Assembly: GCA_964612145.1 (NCBI GenBank) | Contig: CAZTBP010000016.1 | Coordinates: forward strand, 35,742 to 99,741 | Direction: 5' to 3' | From: JAGNLV01 sp964612145 | GTDB lineage: Bacteria; Zixibacteria; MSB-5A5; GN15; FEB-12 | Length of the DNA: 64,000 nucleotides | Shown here: one piece after another, positions 25,573-35,455 of the stretch | Position numbering within the stretch: position 1 is the first letter of the stretch | Layout: the number at the start of each line of letters is the position of its first letter | Notes under the pieces: generated by a model | Database searches by the model: none | Seen by the model: only the letters and a program-made list of their open reading frames with translations | What the model was told of the DNA's origin: nothing | Translations under genes and position numbers: made by a program

Positions 25573-27777
25573 CTATCGATCCGTTTCAATCAGGCGCAGC
25601 ACGGCGGCGTAGCGCTGGTCGCTTTCGACCCGATCGATTTGCCGCTCCGATGCTGTTTCAGTGAATTTCGTGTAGCTCCTCTTGACGTCGTCGTACTCCT
25701 GCTCGGCCATGTAGGCCAGCATGAGGTACTGGTGAATGATCGGGTTGTCGCCATCGAGCGAGCGGGCGTCCTCGAGGTGGTCGATAGCCTTGTCGAACAT
25801 GTTCTGTTTGAGCCGGGCCTCGCCCATCCCGAGATAGGCTTCGGCGCTGCGGCGATCGATTCGAGTAACTGTCTCAAAGTCAATGAGGGCAGCCCTGGCA
25901 TCGCCGCGATTCAGGAACAGGTCTCCCCGTCCAAGGTAGGCTTCGACCGATTTGTCGTCGGCCCCGATAGCTTCGGTGTACGATGTGACCGCCCTGTTGC
26001 CGTTGCCGTTCTTGCGATAGATCCGTGCGGCGTTGAGAAACGCGTCGCGGGCCTTCGGCCAGTCCTTGATGCCTGCCCACGCCAGTCCCAGCGTGTGATA
26101 GGCATCGGCATTGCCCGGATCCATCTTCAGAGCTTGATTGAGGTCAGCAACAGCTGCCTTGTAATCCTGCTCCTGAACGGCGGACAGGCCGGAAAAATAA
26201 AAATCCTCGGAGGTGTACTCCTGCTGTTTTGTCTCTTTGAGCAGCGGCTTGAGGGTAACCGTCAGTCTTTCGGTCCGGCCTGCTTCGAGGCGGATGGTGC
26301 CGGAGACGGGTGCGTAGCCGTCGCGAGAAACCTCGTATTTGTACGAGCCGGGGTCGAGCTTGTTGTAGGTCAGGTTGCCTGCACCGAGGACTTCGCCCCC
26401 CAGTTTCAAACGGGCGCCATCAACATTGGCTGCCAGCGCCAGCTTAGCCGTGGTCGGCCGGGGGGACGGATTGGTCCGTCGGCCGGGTGAGGGCTGGCTG
26501 GGTGAGGAAGAGGTTTCGGCGAGAGATTCGCGCTCGATTTGCTCTTTCGGGGCCGGTTGCGGTTTTGGTTGCTCTTTCGGGGGCGACTTTTCACGTTCCG
26601 GCGGAGCAGCGGCCATTTCGTCGCCGTCCGACGGCCGCAGCACGACCATGCTGATGCCTTCCCTGACGACTGTAGCATAATCGACCGAGAAGGTCTTGCC
26701 GTCCCGGATGAACTCGATCTTATGGGCGCCGACCGGCATGCTTTCCGACTGGAACAGACCCTGGGCGTTTACCTCGTAGGTCTTGCCGAGGTCGGGGAAG
26801 TGCACCGTGCCGCCTTCGAGAATCGGCTGATCATATTCGTTGAGTACGACCCCGACAATCCGCCCGTCGCCGCCGGTGTCTGAGATCATGAGCGAACCGA
26901 CAAAGACCAGCACGGCCACGAAAACGAGTCCGGCCGCTATCAGCGTGGAGTTGCGATTGAGTTTTTTGGGCTGGAGTTCATAATAGCGGTCGTTGAGGAT
27001 CATCTCGTCGCCCGGCATGATGTGTTGACTTCCGCGCAGCTGGATCAGGTTCTTGTAGTAGAATGCGACGCCTTTGCTTCGATGGGCCATCTTCGGCGCC
27101 GGTTTGGACTCGTCGATTTCCGCGGCGACCTCCTTCGGTGCGAGGGGGCGCTTGTTGGCTTTTTTCGGCGGGACGATCGGCTGATTGTTGGCGAACAATT
27201 GATCCTGGTTCTCCAGCTTGTTTATCAGCGCCTTCTTGTCGTCTTCGCTGAGGTATGATTCATTGCGATACATTTTGGTGGAAATCGACTGGACTTCCTC
27301 GTCGCTCAGTTTCTTGAGCCGTCCGGAATCGGTCAACTCCGGGTCTTCTTCGGGCGGTTCCTCGGGTTTGAGGTCCGAGAAGTCGGTGTCGTCCGGTTCA
27401 GGCGCCGGAGGTGGTTCGTCGTCCTCCGGCAAAAACGGTGAGCTGTGGCCGATAGGCTCGAAGTCCGTGTCGCCCATGCTGCCTGAGGTGGAAAAGTCGC
27501 TTTCGGCCTTGAGGTCGTCCTCGCTGTCGGCTGAAGATACCGTCGGTTTGTCTTCGTTCGGGTTTTTCTCGCCGGGCTCGAAGTCGTTTGTCCCGCCGAC
27601 GAATTCGGTATCGGTTTCCTCTTTTTCCTGGACCTGGAATTCGAGGTCATCGTCGTCGTCGAGAGGCGGTCCCACACGCTTGGTCTGCATGGCGTCTTCG
27701 AGCAGAGAGCCGCAGCTGTCGCACCGGGCGGCGAACTCACTGGCGAGTTCGGCTTGACAATTTGGGCATGTTCGCAA
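25573..27777 (-). CDS. Zinc-ribbon / transmembrane / PEGA / TPR protein
   Basis: 734 residues. Cys4, Cys7, Cys19 and Cys22 form an N-terminal zinc ribbon. An acidic, Pro/Ser-rich disordered region follows (to about 220), then a short conserved cytoplasmic segment, a single membrane helix (LIAAGLVFVAVLVFVGSL), a carboxypeptidase-like beta fold (VVLNEYDQPILEGGTVHFP), a PEGA domain (GEVLGAGNLTYNKLDPGSYK) and TPR repeats to the end. PEGA and TPR domains mediate envelope protein contacts. The layout resembles the juxtamembrane and extracytoplasmic parts of FCB serine/threonine kinases without a kinase domain. Confidence 0.75.
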   Translation of the reverse strand: MRTCPNCQAELASEFAARCDSCGSLLEDAMQTKRVGPPLDDDDDLEFQVQEKEETDTEFVGGTNDFEPGEKNPNEDKPTVSSADSEDDLKAESDFSTSGSMGDTDFEPIGHSSPFLPEDDEPPPAPEPDDTDFSDLKPEEPPEEDPELTDSGRLKKLSDEEVQSISTKMYRNESYLSEDDKKALINKLENQDQLFANNQPIVPPKKANKRPLAPKEVAAEIDESKPAPKMAHRSKGVAFYYKNLIQLRGSQHIMPGDEMILNDRYYELQPKKLNRNSTLIAAGLVFVAVLVFVGSLMISDTGGDGRIVGVVLNEYDQPILEGGTVHFPDLGKTYEVNAQGLFQSESMPVGAHKIEFIRDGKTFSVDYATVVREGISMVVLRPSDGDEMAAAPPEREKSPPKEQPKPQPAPKEQIERESLAETSSSPSQPSPGRRTNPSPRPTTAKLALAANVDGARLKLGGEVLGAGNLTYNKLDPGSYKYEVSRDGYAPVSGTIRLEAGRTERLTVTLKPLLKETKQQEYTSEDFYFSGLSAVQEQDYKAAVADLNQALKMDPGNADAYHTLGLAWAGIKDWPKARDAFLNAARIYRKNGNGNRAVTSYTEAIGADDKSVEAYLGRGDLFLNRGDARAALIDFETVTRIDRRSAEAYLGMGEARLKQNMFDKAIDHLEDARSLDGDNPIIHQYLMLAYMAEQEYDDVKRSYTKFTETASERQIDRVESDQRYAAVLRLIETDR

Positions 27778-27905
27778 GTTCTGCTCCCGTTGTTTCTATC
27801 CTTGGATTTCCTACTTGTTTATCGACTTATAAGGAAAATATCTTTAGACATTCCCCGCTGCTCATACGTCTGTCGGAAAAGATAAACCCCATAGGAAATA
27901 ATGAC

Positions 27906-27935
27906 TTGACACCCCTATCGGGTGGTCGTTATACT
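27906..27935 (+). promoter_or_regulatory. Promoter of lipoprotein gene
   Basis: TTGACA (27906-27911), 18-nt spacer, TATACT (27930-27935), 48 nt before the start at 27984, which has AGGAGG. Confidence 0.65.
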
Positions 27936-27983
27936 TTCCGAATTGACAATGGAATGCAAGTTTTCGCTAGGAGGACACAATAG

Positions 27984-29381
27984 ATGACAAGGCGCGCTAA
28001 CCGGCTGATAATGCTTGCCTTAGCAGTCATTTCCGTGACAATATACTTCGGCTGCACGCAACCTGAAGACGTGGTACAGCCGGTCGCTCGATCCGTTTTG
28101 ACTCTTGACGCCCGCCTGGTGCCGTCGCTGCCTGACAGCATGGCGTATGAAATCTGGCTGGCGACATCGGAAGAAACGGTCTCGGTCGCTCGTTTCAACT
28201 ATGACCAGTCAACCAAGTCATTCCTCAACGAGGACGGCACCGTCCGCGAAGATGGGAATGAATTTGAGTTCGATGGTGACATCCTGAGTTTTTCGGAGAT
28301 GTGGGTGGCGGTCCAGCGGATGGATGATCCGCCGGGGCATTCCTCGGGCCCAATTATGCTGTGGGACGTGGTGACGGATCCGATCACAAATCCGATTGAT
28401 CTGAAGTTCCCGTTGTCGGACTCGCTCTGGTTTGCGACCGCCCGGTACAATATGGTCACGACCTCGGATTCCGACCATACGACTAATCGCGGTGCCGGAC
28501 TCTGGCTCGCGACCTATACACTGACGCTTGACAGTATCCAGGACACGTTGGGCCTCGATAGTGTCGTTGTGGACAGTGAAGAAGTCTCTCAGCCCGATGA
28601 AGGTGAAGTGAGCCTGACGACAATTCAGAATTTCACGCAGGTTGGCGTCGATACAATTGAACGGGTGTTTGGTTTCGATACCCTGACACAAGTTCGGGTA
28701 TTGCTTGATACGACGCTCAGGATTGATTCCACTGCCCCATATATGAAGTACACCGCCATCAGATACTATACGCTAGGAACGCTCAATCGACTATTCTACG
28801 ACAGACTGACTCAGGATCAGTTTGGCTTCCCGCCCTATACTGACTGGGGTTGGAACTATCGTGGCTGGGTTGTCACGCCCGCAATTGAAGCTCAGGGTGC
28901 CAGCGTGGGCAGCCTGACGCATCCGGCGTGGGACATTGTGCGCCTGAATTCGATGCCGGGTTATGACGGTGGTATGCTTTCGACTGGTGCCTTTGACACG
29001 GTAACCCAGGGTGATTTTGAAAATCCCTATGCGGCCGGCCCGCGAATCCCCTCGGTCCCGGGTGAGGACTTCCTTGAGAATTTGCCAAATGGTGTCAGTA
29101 CGCCGGTCAATTTGCTCCCGAATCCAAGCGGTAACGAAGGATCTTTCTTTATCACGCTTGAGCCGAATAACTACACCGATCGTACGACCAATTTCCCGTT
29201 GATTGCCTTTATCGGCGTTCTGCCGAGTTCGCAGTCGCAATTGGCCCTGACTCCGATTGGTACCGGTTCCGGTGGTCTGCCGCCGGATTCGTTGCAGCAG
29301 TTCACCATGAAAGGCTTCATGCAGACCAACGATCCTGCCCGAGGTTTCCCGAAGATTCGAGTTGGGATTCAGCGGTTCTAG
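27984..29381 (+). CDS. Predicted outer lipoprotein of unknown function
   Basis: 465 residues. Signal peptide and lipobox-like YFGC (Cys about residue 24), followed by a beta-rich, Asp/Thr-rich mature protein with no recognised family. Several short stretches (SLPDSMAYEIWLATSEE, FDGDILSFSEMW) look like carbohydrate-binding or cell-surface folds but are not diagnostic. Strong ribosome site CTAGGAGGACACAATAG before ATG. It has its own promoter and terminator, so it is a single-gene unit. Confidence 0.65.
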   Translation: MTRRANRLIMLALAVISVTIYFGCTQPEDVVQPVARSVLTLDARLVPSLPDSMAYEIWLATSEETVSVARFNYDQSTKSFLNEDGTVREDGNEFEFDGDILSFSEMWVAVQRMDDPPGHSSGPIMLWDVVTDPITNPIDLKFPLSDSLWFATARYNMVTTSDSDHTTNRGAGLWLATYTLTLDSIQDTLGLDSVVVDSEEVSQPDEGEVSLTTIQNFTQVGVDTIERVFGFDTLTQVRVLLDTTLRIDSTAPYMKYTAIRYYTLGTLNRLFYDRLTQDQFGFPPYTDWGWNYRGWVVTPAIEAQGASVGSLTHPAWDIVRLNSMPGYDGGMLSTGAFDTVTQGDFENPYAAGPRIPSVPGEDFLENLPNGVSTPVNLLPNPSGNEGSFFITLEPNNYTDRTTNFPLIAFIGVLPSSQSQLALTPIGTGSGGLPPDSLQQFTMKGFMQTNDPARGFPKIRVGIQRF

Positions 29382-29403
29382 TTGGTAGAATTGATCAGAC
29401 TTC

Positions 29404-29433
29404 AAGGCCGGTGCTTTTGCGCCGGCCTTTTTT
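29404..29433 (+). terminator. Rho-independent terminator
   Basis: An 11-bp stem (29404-29414 and 29419-29429, one G-U) with TTTT loop followed by a T-run. From here to 29658 there is no coding frame or RNA that I recognise; 29643-29649 and 29671-29677 form a CTTGTGA/TCACAAG inverted repeat of unknown meaning. Confidence 0.85.
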
Positions 29434-29658
29434 TGTGGCAAAGAAATGGGGGACAGGCCAAGGGCAATGGTCGTGGCCCCGACGCCCGATGGATGAATTT
29501 ATCCATACTTTTTATGATTTCAGGCATTCTCAAGCCGGATTAGAAAAGTTGTCTATGGGTCTGTTGCCTTAGGCTGTAACCGGTTGCAATTTGGCCGCTT
29601 ATCGGGCCGTCGGGATGCTCCTGCACCGGAAAAAGCAGGGGTTCTTGTGACTTTAAGC

Positions 29659-29687
29659 TTGCGCGACTTTTCACAAGGGGGTATATT
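29659..29687 (+). promoter_or_regulatory. hppA promoter
   Basis: TTGCGC (29659-29664), 17-nt spacer, TATATT (29682-29687). Good -10, modest -35. Confidence 0.45.
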
Positions 29688-29760
29688 CACGCCTGTTTTT
29701 GGAGAGAAGAAAATAATGCATCCATAACTCAACTATAAGAACGCTAAGAGGGAGAAGCTG

Positions 29761-31779
29761 ATGGACATTGGGTTGCTATCTGCGATTATCGGTCTGGTGG
29801 GACTGGCCTTCGCCCTGATCCTCTTCACCTGGATTAAGGGCCGTCAGGCCGGAACGGATGTTATGCAAGAGATATCCGAAACCATCCACCACGGCGCGAT
29901 GGTATTTCTTCGGCGAGAATACTCCATTCTCTTCATCTTCATAATCATTGTATTTGGCCTGGTCTCCTGGAAGATCGGCACCAATACGGCGCTGGCGTTT
30001 CTGGGCGGCGCAGTATGTTCGATGCTGGCCGGTTTTATCGGCATGAAGGCGGCGACCAGGGCCAATGTCCGGACGACGGCTGCGGCCAAAGACAGCGGCC
30101 AGGCGCAGGCGCTTTCGATCGCCTTTTCGGGCGGCGCGGTGATGGGTATGTCGGTGGCCTCGCTCGGCCTGATCGGAGTCGGGGTGGCCTATTATTTCTT
30201 CGGCAATGATCCGACGGCGGCCTCAACCATTAATGGTTTCGCCATGGGAGCATCGTCGATCGCCCTGTTTGCTCGCGTCGGCGGCGGTATTTATACCAAG
30301 GCTGCCGACGTCGGCGCGGACTTAGTCGGTAAGGTCGAAGCGGGTATCCCCGAGGACGATCCGCGCAACCCGGCGGTGATTGCAGACAATGTTGGCGATA
30401 ACGTCGGTGATACGGCCGGCATGGGCGCGGACCTGTTTGAATCGTATGTCGGTTCTGTCATCGCGACGTTGGCTATTGCGGCGACGATTGTAGGAACTTC
30501 CGACATCGCTCGCGAGATTATGGCGAATCGTATGGCCTATATGCAGCTTCCGCTGCTGATAGTGGCCTTTGGTGCGCTGGCGTCGATGCTGGGCATACTC
30601 TCGGTTCGTATGTTCTCAAAAATGAATCCGGCGGCGACGCTCCGACTTGTGACCTATGTCGGGGCAGTGGTGATGCTGGTTGCAGCCTGGATTATCATTG
30701 ATCGCACCGGCATCAATCAAAACATTTTCTGGGCGATCGTCGGCGGTAACGTGGCCGGAATTATTCTCGGCCTGTTGACCGAATACTACACGGCGGCGGG
30801 ACCGATCCGCAAGATCGCCAATGCCTCCGAAACCGGGGCGGCGACCAACATTATCAGCGGTCTGGCGGTTGGTATGGAATCGGTATTGCTGCCGATTATC
30901 GTTATTTGTGGCGCGATCTACACCGGCTACAGCTTCGGCGGCCTTTACGGCATCGGTATCGCCGGTGTCGGTATGCTGGGTACAATCGGTGTGACGATGT
31001 CGGTTGATGCCTACGGTCCGATTGCTGACAACGCCGGCGGCATTTCTGAAATGGCCGCTTTGGGACCGGACGTTCGTTCTATCACGGACCGTCTCGATTC
31101 ACTCGGCAACACGACGGCCGCTATCGGTAAGGGTTTTGCGATCGGTTCGGCGGCCCTGACGGCGCTGGCGCTGTTCTCGGCGTATGCCTCGGCAGTCGGC
31201 CTGACCACCGCGGACGGCGGCGGAATCAATATCCTCGAGGTGAAGGTAGTAATCGGGTTCCTGTTCGGCGGCGTGTTGCCGTTCTTTGTAGCGGCCCTGA
31301 CCATGACCGCAGTCGGTAAAGCGGCCGGTAAGATGGTAGAGGAAGTCCGTCGCCAGTTCAAGGAGATCAAGGGACTGATGGAAGGTACGGCCAAGCCGGA
31401 TACGGCTCGCTGTGTCGATATTGCGACCACCGGTGCGCTCCAGCAGATGGTGGCGCCGGGTCTGGTTGCAGTGCTGGCTCCGATCGTCGTTGGTTATATC
31501 CTTGGTGCCGAAGCGCTCGGCGGAATGCTGGCCGGTGCGACGATGTCCGGTGTGATGATGGCCCTGATGATGGCCAACGCCGGCGGCGCCTGGGACAATG
31601 CCAAGAAGTACATCGAGCAAGGCGCGCACGGCGGCAAGGGCTCCGATGCCCACAAGGCGGCCGTGGTCGGCGATACGGTCGGTGATCCGTTCAAAGACAC
31701 GTCGGGCCCGTCGATGAACATTCTCATCAAGCTGATGGCGATTGTGTCGCTGGTGGTTGGTCCGGCCCTGTTTACCTGA
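29761..31779 (+). CDS. hppA: Membrane-bound proton/sodium pyrophosphatase
   Basis: 672 residues, about 16 membrane segments. The pyrophosphate site motif is complete (DVGADLVGKVEAGIPEDDPR, then DNVGDNVGDTAGMGADLFES) and the C-terminal AHGGKGSDAHKAAVVGDTVG is present. In the cation-determining segment the sequence is GNTTAAIGKGFAIGSAAL, with Ala where potassium-independent enzymes have Lys, so it belongs to the K+-dependent class (H+ or Na+ pumping). It couples PPi hydrolysis to ion transport. GGGAGAAGCTG precedes the ATG; a terminator follows. Confidence 0.93.
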   Translation: MDIGLLSAIIGLVGLAFALILFTWIKGRQAGTDVMQEISETIHHGAMVFLRREYSILFIFIIIVFGLVSWKIGTNTALAFLGGAVCSMLAGFIGMKAATRANVRTTAAAKDSGQAQALSIAFSGGAVMGMSVASLGLIGVGVAYYFFGNDPTAASTINGFAMGASSIALFARVGGGIYTKAADVGADLVGKVEAGIPEDDPRNPAVIADNVGDNVGDTAGMGADLFESYVGSVIATLAIAATIVGTSDIAREIMANRMAYMQLPLLIVAFGALASMLGILSVRMFSKMNPAATLRLVTYVGAVVMLVAAWIIIDRTGINQNIFWAIVGGNVAGIILGLLTEYYTAAGPIRKIANASETGAATNIISGLAVGMESVLLPIIVICGAIYTGYSFGGLYGIGIAGVGMLGTIGVTMSVDAYGPIADNAGGISEMAALGPDVRSITDRLDSLGNTTAAIGKGFAIGSAALTALALFSAYASAVGLTTADGGGINILEVKVVIGFLFGGVLPFFVAALTMTAVGKAAGKMVEEVRRQFKEIKGLMEGTAKPDTARCVDIATTGALQQMVAPGLVAVLAPIVVGYILGAEALGGMLAGATMSGVMMALMMANAGGAWDNAKKYIEQGAHGGKGSDAHKAAVVGDTVGDPFKDTSGPSMNILIKLMAIVSLVVGPALFT

Positions 31780-31806
31780 TCATATTTGACTTGAATGATT
31801 TTCCCG

Positions 31807-31838
31807 GGGGAGCTATTGTGTAGATAGCTCCCCTGTTT
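31807..31838 (+). terminator. Rho-independent terminator of hppA
   Basis: GGGGAGCTAT/ATAGCTCCCC stem (31807-31816, 31824-31833) then TGTTTTT. Confidence 0.85.
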
Positions 31839-31956
31839 TTCATTACGACGTTGAATACCGGTATACGGGGGGAGTAACGAGTGTGAAAGTAACTTATTGC
31901 CGGTGAAACTTTTCACAGGGCTTCTCGTTAATGTAAACCATGAGGAGAGACGGATA

Positions 31957-32673
31957 ATGGAGAATACATCGGCCGCCCCGCCATCGCCGCAGGTTGCGCA
32001 GGAATATCCGGGGCTCGGTTTCAGCGGGTTGGTGAAGGTGTTTACTTCGCCCGCTGATTTGTTTTCAAAGATAAAAGAGGATCCGAAGATCCTCACGCCG
32101 TATGTGGCACTGGTGGTCATAACCGGTATCTTCCTGTACTTCGTTTCGGACTACATGATTCAGATGCAATTGAATACCGAGCAGATGCAGCAGATGATGG
32201 AGACGCAGAATATTCCGCGTGACCAGATGGCCAAGGCGATGGTGCCGTGGACTATCGGTGGCGGGATGTTCGCGATGGCCCTGGGGCCGGTGATCATCGC
32301 GCTGCTGGCCTGGTTCTGGGGCGGATTTGTGTTCGCTGGACGGGCCGGGTTCGCGCAGATTCTCTCGGTCAGTTTGTTCGGTGAGTTCCTCTATATGGTG
32401 GGGGCCCTGGCACACTTGCCAATGATACTTGCAAAGGGCAGCCTGAAAGTGTCGTATTCGCTGGCGGCGTTTGTTCCCAACGCTGATTTGCAGAGTTTTA
32501 CGTATCAGCTACTATCGAAGGTCAGTGTCTTTCACATCTGGGAGCTCATTGTACTTGGTATCGGTTTCTCTTACATTTTTTCACTTCCGCGCAACAAAGC
32601 CATATGGGTGTCGGTCCTATCCATGGGCCTGCTCTCGATCGTTGCCGCGGTCATAAACGGATTAGGAGCTTAG
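31957..32673 (+). CDS. YIP1-family membrane protein
   Basis: 238 residues, five membrane segments after a hydrophilic N-terminus (GLVKVFTSPADLFSKIKEDP, typical of YIP1). It heads the TolC-MacA-MacB-like operon with a 21-nt gap to tolC. GAGGAGAGA precedes the ATG; an upstream frame to 31897 is not needed. Its role in the export system is unknown. Confidence 0.75.
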   Translation: MENTSAAPPSPQVAQEYPGLGFSGLVKVFTSPADLFSKIKEDPKILTPYVALVVITGIFLYFVSDYMIQMQLNTEQMQQMMETQNIPRDQMAKAMVPWTIGGGMFAMALGPVIIALLAWFWGGFVFAGRAGFAQILSVSLFGEFLYMVGALAHLPMILAKGSLKVSYSLAAFVPNADLQSFTYQLLSKVSVFHIWELIVLGIGFSYIFSLPRNKAIWVSVLSMGLLSIVAAVINGLGA

Positions 32674-32694
32674 GCATCTTAGAAGGAGATATTG

Positions 32695-34092
32695 ATGAGG
32701 ATCACTCGCGCACTTATCGTATTCACGCTTTGTGCTGTTATAGCCGGATCTGGTTCGGCACAGGAAACGACACTCACACTCGATGATTGTATTGAACTGG
32801 CTCTGCAAAAACGCTGGTCGATAATTCGCGCCCGTTCGGATGCGGAAATTGCCAAATGGGATAAGGTGTCCGCGCTCGGTGCGCTGCTACCCCGCATCAG
32901 TGCGAACTACCGGGCTTCGGAATCAAAAGAGACGGAGCGTGAGCTGGAACAACTGGCCGGGACGGAATTCGATACCTTACGTTGGGATGCGACCCGGAAC
33001 GGCAATCCCATTACTATCACGACCCTTGACCCGACGGCATTTGAAAAGCAGACCTTTCAGCTTGATGATCAGGATCGGTCCAGTAGCTCCTTGTCGGCTG
33101 ATCTGAACTGGACACCGCTTAATGTACCGGCGTGGTTCGACATGGCCAGTGCCGGCGCGGCCAAGGCGCGGGCCAATCTCAATGTGATCGAATCGGAACA
33201 GGATCTGATCCTGTCCGTGAAATCGGCCTACTATCTCTACCTGGCGGCTTTCGAGCGGGTGCAGGTCGATGAGGAGGCGGTGAAGCGGTCTCAGGAGCAG
33301 TTGAAACTCATCGAATCAAAATATGATCTGGGATCTGCCTCGAAGTCCGACGTGCTCAAACAGAAGGTGCAATTCGGCAATGATCGCCTGGCCCTGTTGG
33401 AAGCGCAGAATGCGGTGACCAATACTCGTGCAGATCTGGCATTTACTGTCGGTCTGGATCCGAACAGTGAAGTGGATTTCTCGACCGAATATATCGTCCG
33501 CGAATACGACGGGACGCTGGAAGAAGCGATGTCTTTTGGTTTGCAGTACAAGCCTAGCTTGCTGGCGGCCGGGAAAGACGTCGACGCGTGGCGTCATGCG
33601 AAACGTTCCCGCTGGTCGGAGTATTTGCCGACCGGCACGTTTTTCCTGTCGTATTCGATATCCGATGGTACCCAGGGTGACACGACGACGTTTGACTTTT
33701 CGTCCAACAGCCGTACATACGGGATCTCACTCAATTGGAACATATTCGACGGGTTCTTTCGCGAGAGAAATATCGCAGCGAGCAAAGCCAACCTGAATGC
33801 GGCCCGGGCCTTTGAAGCGGACGAACGCAACCGGATGGCCAGCCTGATCAAGTCGTCTTATCTTGAGATCGAGCGGCTCAAGGAGCAGAAGATGGTTTCC
33901 CGGGATAATGTTGAAGCAGCCCAGGAAGATTTAAAGATAACTCAGGAAAAATATAATCTCGGCGCGGCCACCATTTTGGATTTGCTTGATGCCCAGGTAT
34001 CGTTGCGCCAGGCCCAGGTGTCGTTGATTCGGGCTGACTTTGACCTGAATCTGGCGGTTGCCAGACTTGAGAATGCGATGGGCAAGATGTGA
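32695..34092 (+). CDS. TolC-family outer-membrane channel protein
   Basis: 465 residues with signal peptide (cleavage after GSAQ or similar). Two long coiled-coil repeats and two halves of the barrel are visible, with TolC features such as LTLDDCIELALQKRW at the N-terminus and KYNLGAATILDLLDAQVSLRQAQ at the end. It forms the outer-membrane exit of a tripartite exporter with the downstream genes. GAAGGAGAT precedes ATG 32695. Confidence 0.88.
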   Translation: MRITRALIVFTLCAVIAGSGSAQETTLTLDDCIELALQKRWSIIRARSDAEIAKWDKVSALGALLPRISANYRASESKETERELEQLAGTEFDTLRWDATRNGNPITITTLDPTAFEKQTFQLDDQDRSSSSLSADLNWTPLNVPAWFDMASAGAAKARANLNVIESEQDLILSVKSAYYLYLAAFERVQVDEEAVKRSQEQLKLIESKYDLGSASKSDVLKQKVQFGNDRLALLEAQNAVTNTRADLAFTVGLDPNSEVDFSTEYIVREYDGTLEEAMSFGLQYKPSLLAAGKDVDAWRHAKRSRWSEYLPTGTFFLSYSISDGTQGDTTTFDFSSNSRTYGISLNWNIFDGFFRERNIAASKANLNAARAFEADERNRMASLIKSSYLEIERLKEQKMVSRDNVEAAQEDLKITQEKYNLGAATILDLLDAQVSLRQAQVSLIRADFDLNLAVARLENAMGKM

Positions 34093-34139
34093 TCTGGGGC
34101 AGAAGGCCGGATCGAGTGTATCAGGGAATAAGAGGAGCT

Positions 34140-35453
34140 ATGGCTGGAAAGAAAAAGAAACTACTGATTTTTGGAATCGCGCTGGTCGTTATCTTGATCA
34201 TCGTAGCCAACTTCACAATGAATACGTCCGAGGCGACCATGGTCGACGCCGATGTAGCGACGAAACAAGAGCTTGTCGAGAAAGTGTCGGCCTCCGGACG
34301 GGTAAAGCCGCAGACCAAGGTGGATATTACGTCCGAGGTCAACGGTGAGATTATCGGCCTGTTCGTTCGTGAAGGGGATCGGGTACAGGCCGGCCAGCTG
34401 TTGATCCAACTCGATACCGTAGAGTATGCTGCCGATGTGCGTCAGGCGAGATTCGCACTCGAGGAAATCGAGTCGCGCGTTTCCGGGGCCAAGACGAATT
34501 TGGAACAGACCGAGGAAGAGTTTGCGCGGCAGCAGCGGTTGTATGAGAGCGACCTGACCTCGGAGACCGAGTTCAAGAATGCGCGCTATGCCTACCAGAG
34601 TGCCAGGGCGACTTACGAGGCACTCCAGGCCCAGCGGCATCAGTTTCAGGCGGCGCTGGAACGTCAGCTTAACTTTCTCGACCGGACCCGGATAAACGCC
34701 CCCATGAGCGGGGTAGTGACTTATCTGGATGCAGAGGTCGGTGAGATCGCGGCAGCCCAGACGGCCTTTACGCAGGGCCGGACGTTGATGACAATTTCGA
34801 ACCTTGATGTTTTTGAGGTCGAGGTTGAAGTTGACGAAACCGAGATTGCCAAAGTCGAACTGGGTCAGCCGGTTGATATTGAGATCGATGCGTTCCCGGA
34901 CACTGTCTTTGAAGGCGAAGTTGTTGAAATCGGCAACACGGCGCTGCTGGCCGGAGCGGGAACAGAAAGCCAGTCGACGAATTTCCGGGTGAAAGTCATC
35001 TTCAAGGATGTGAACAAGAATATCCGCACGGGCATGTCGGCCACTGTTGATATTGAATCGGCGCGTCGCGATGAAGCCCTGACGATCCCTTACAGTGCCG
35101 TTGTCATTCGGTCGCTCGATGTCGATTCTCTGGAACGTGCCGAGCGTGGTGAAATCCCCGAAGAGGCTGAAGGGAGCACCGGGACTGTACATGCCGCTGA
35201 AGGTACAACTGACGTGATAGACGACGAGAAAGTAGACAACCGCAAGGATGTGAAGGGGACGTATGTGATTCGCAACGGGCTGGTAGAGTTCGTGAAGATT
35301 GAAACCGGAATTGCTGATCAGCAGTATATCGAGGTCATCAGTGGTCTTGAGCCGGGCGACTCGGTTGTATCGGGACCGTATCGGGTGTTGCGGAATATCG
35401 ATCACGGTGATGAAGTGCAGGCGCGCAAATCGTCGATGAATGAGAACAACTAA
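34140..35453 (+). CDS. MacA-like periplasmic adaptor (membrane fusion protein)
   Basis: 437 residues: N-terminal membrane anchor (LLIFGIALVVILIIVANFTM), a lipoyl half (ASGRVKPQTKVDITSEVNGE), a coiled-coil hairpin (about residues 95-190), the second lipoyl half (INAPMSGVVTYLDAEVGEIA), beta-barrel and membrane-proximal domains. It bridges the ABC permeases and TolC. GAGGAG precedes the ATG at 34140; a longer frame to 34089 overlaps tolC and is rejected. Confidence 0.85.
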   Translation: MAGKKKKLLIFGIALVVILIIVANFTMNTSEATMVDADVATKQELVEKVSASGRVKPQTKVDITSEVNGEIIGLFVREGDRVQAGQLLIQLDTVEYAADVRQARFALEEIESRVSGAKTNLEQTEEEFARQQRLYESDLTSETEFKNARYAYQSARATYEALQAQRHQFQAALERQLNFLDRTRINAPMSGVVTYLDAEVGEIAAAQTAFTQGRTLMTISNLDVFEVEVEVDETEIAKVELGQPVDIEIDAFPDTVFEGEVVEIGNTALLAGAGTESQSTNFRVKVIFKDVNKNIRTGMSATVDIESARRDEALTIPYSAVVIRSLDVDSLERAERGEIPEEAEGSTGTVHAAEGTTDVIDDEKVDNRKDVKGTYVIRNGLVEFVKIETGIADQQYIEVISGLEPGDSVVSGPYRVLRNIDHGDEVQARKSSMNENN

Positions 35454-35455
35454 AT

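Noticed and set aside
29643..29677. CTTGTGA/TCACAAG inverted repeat before hppA as a CRP site
   Set aside because: The 21-nt spacing does not fit CRP or FNR sites.
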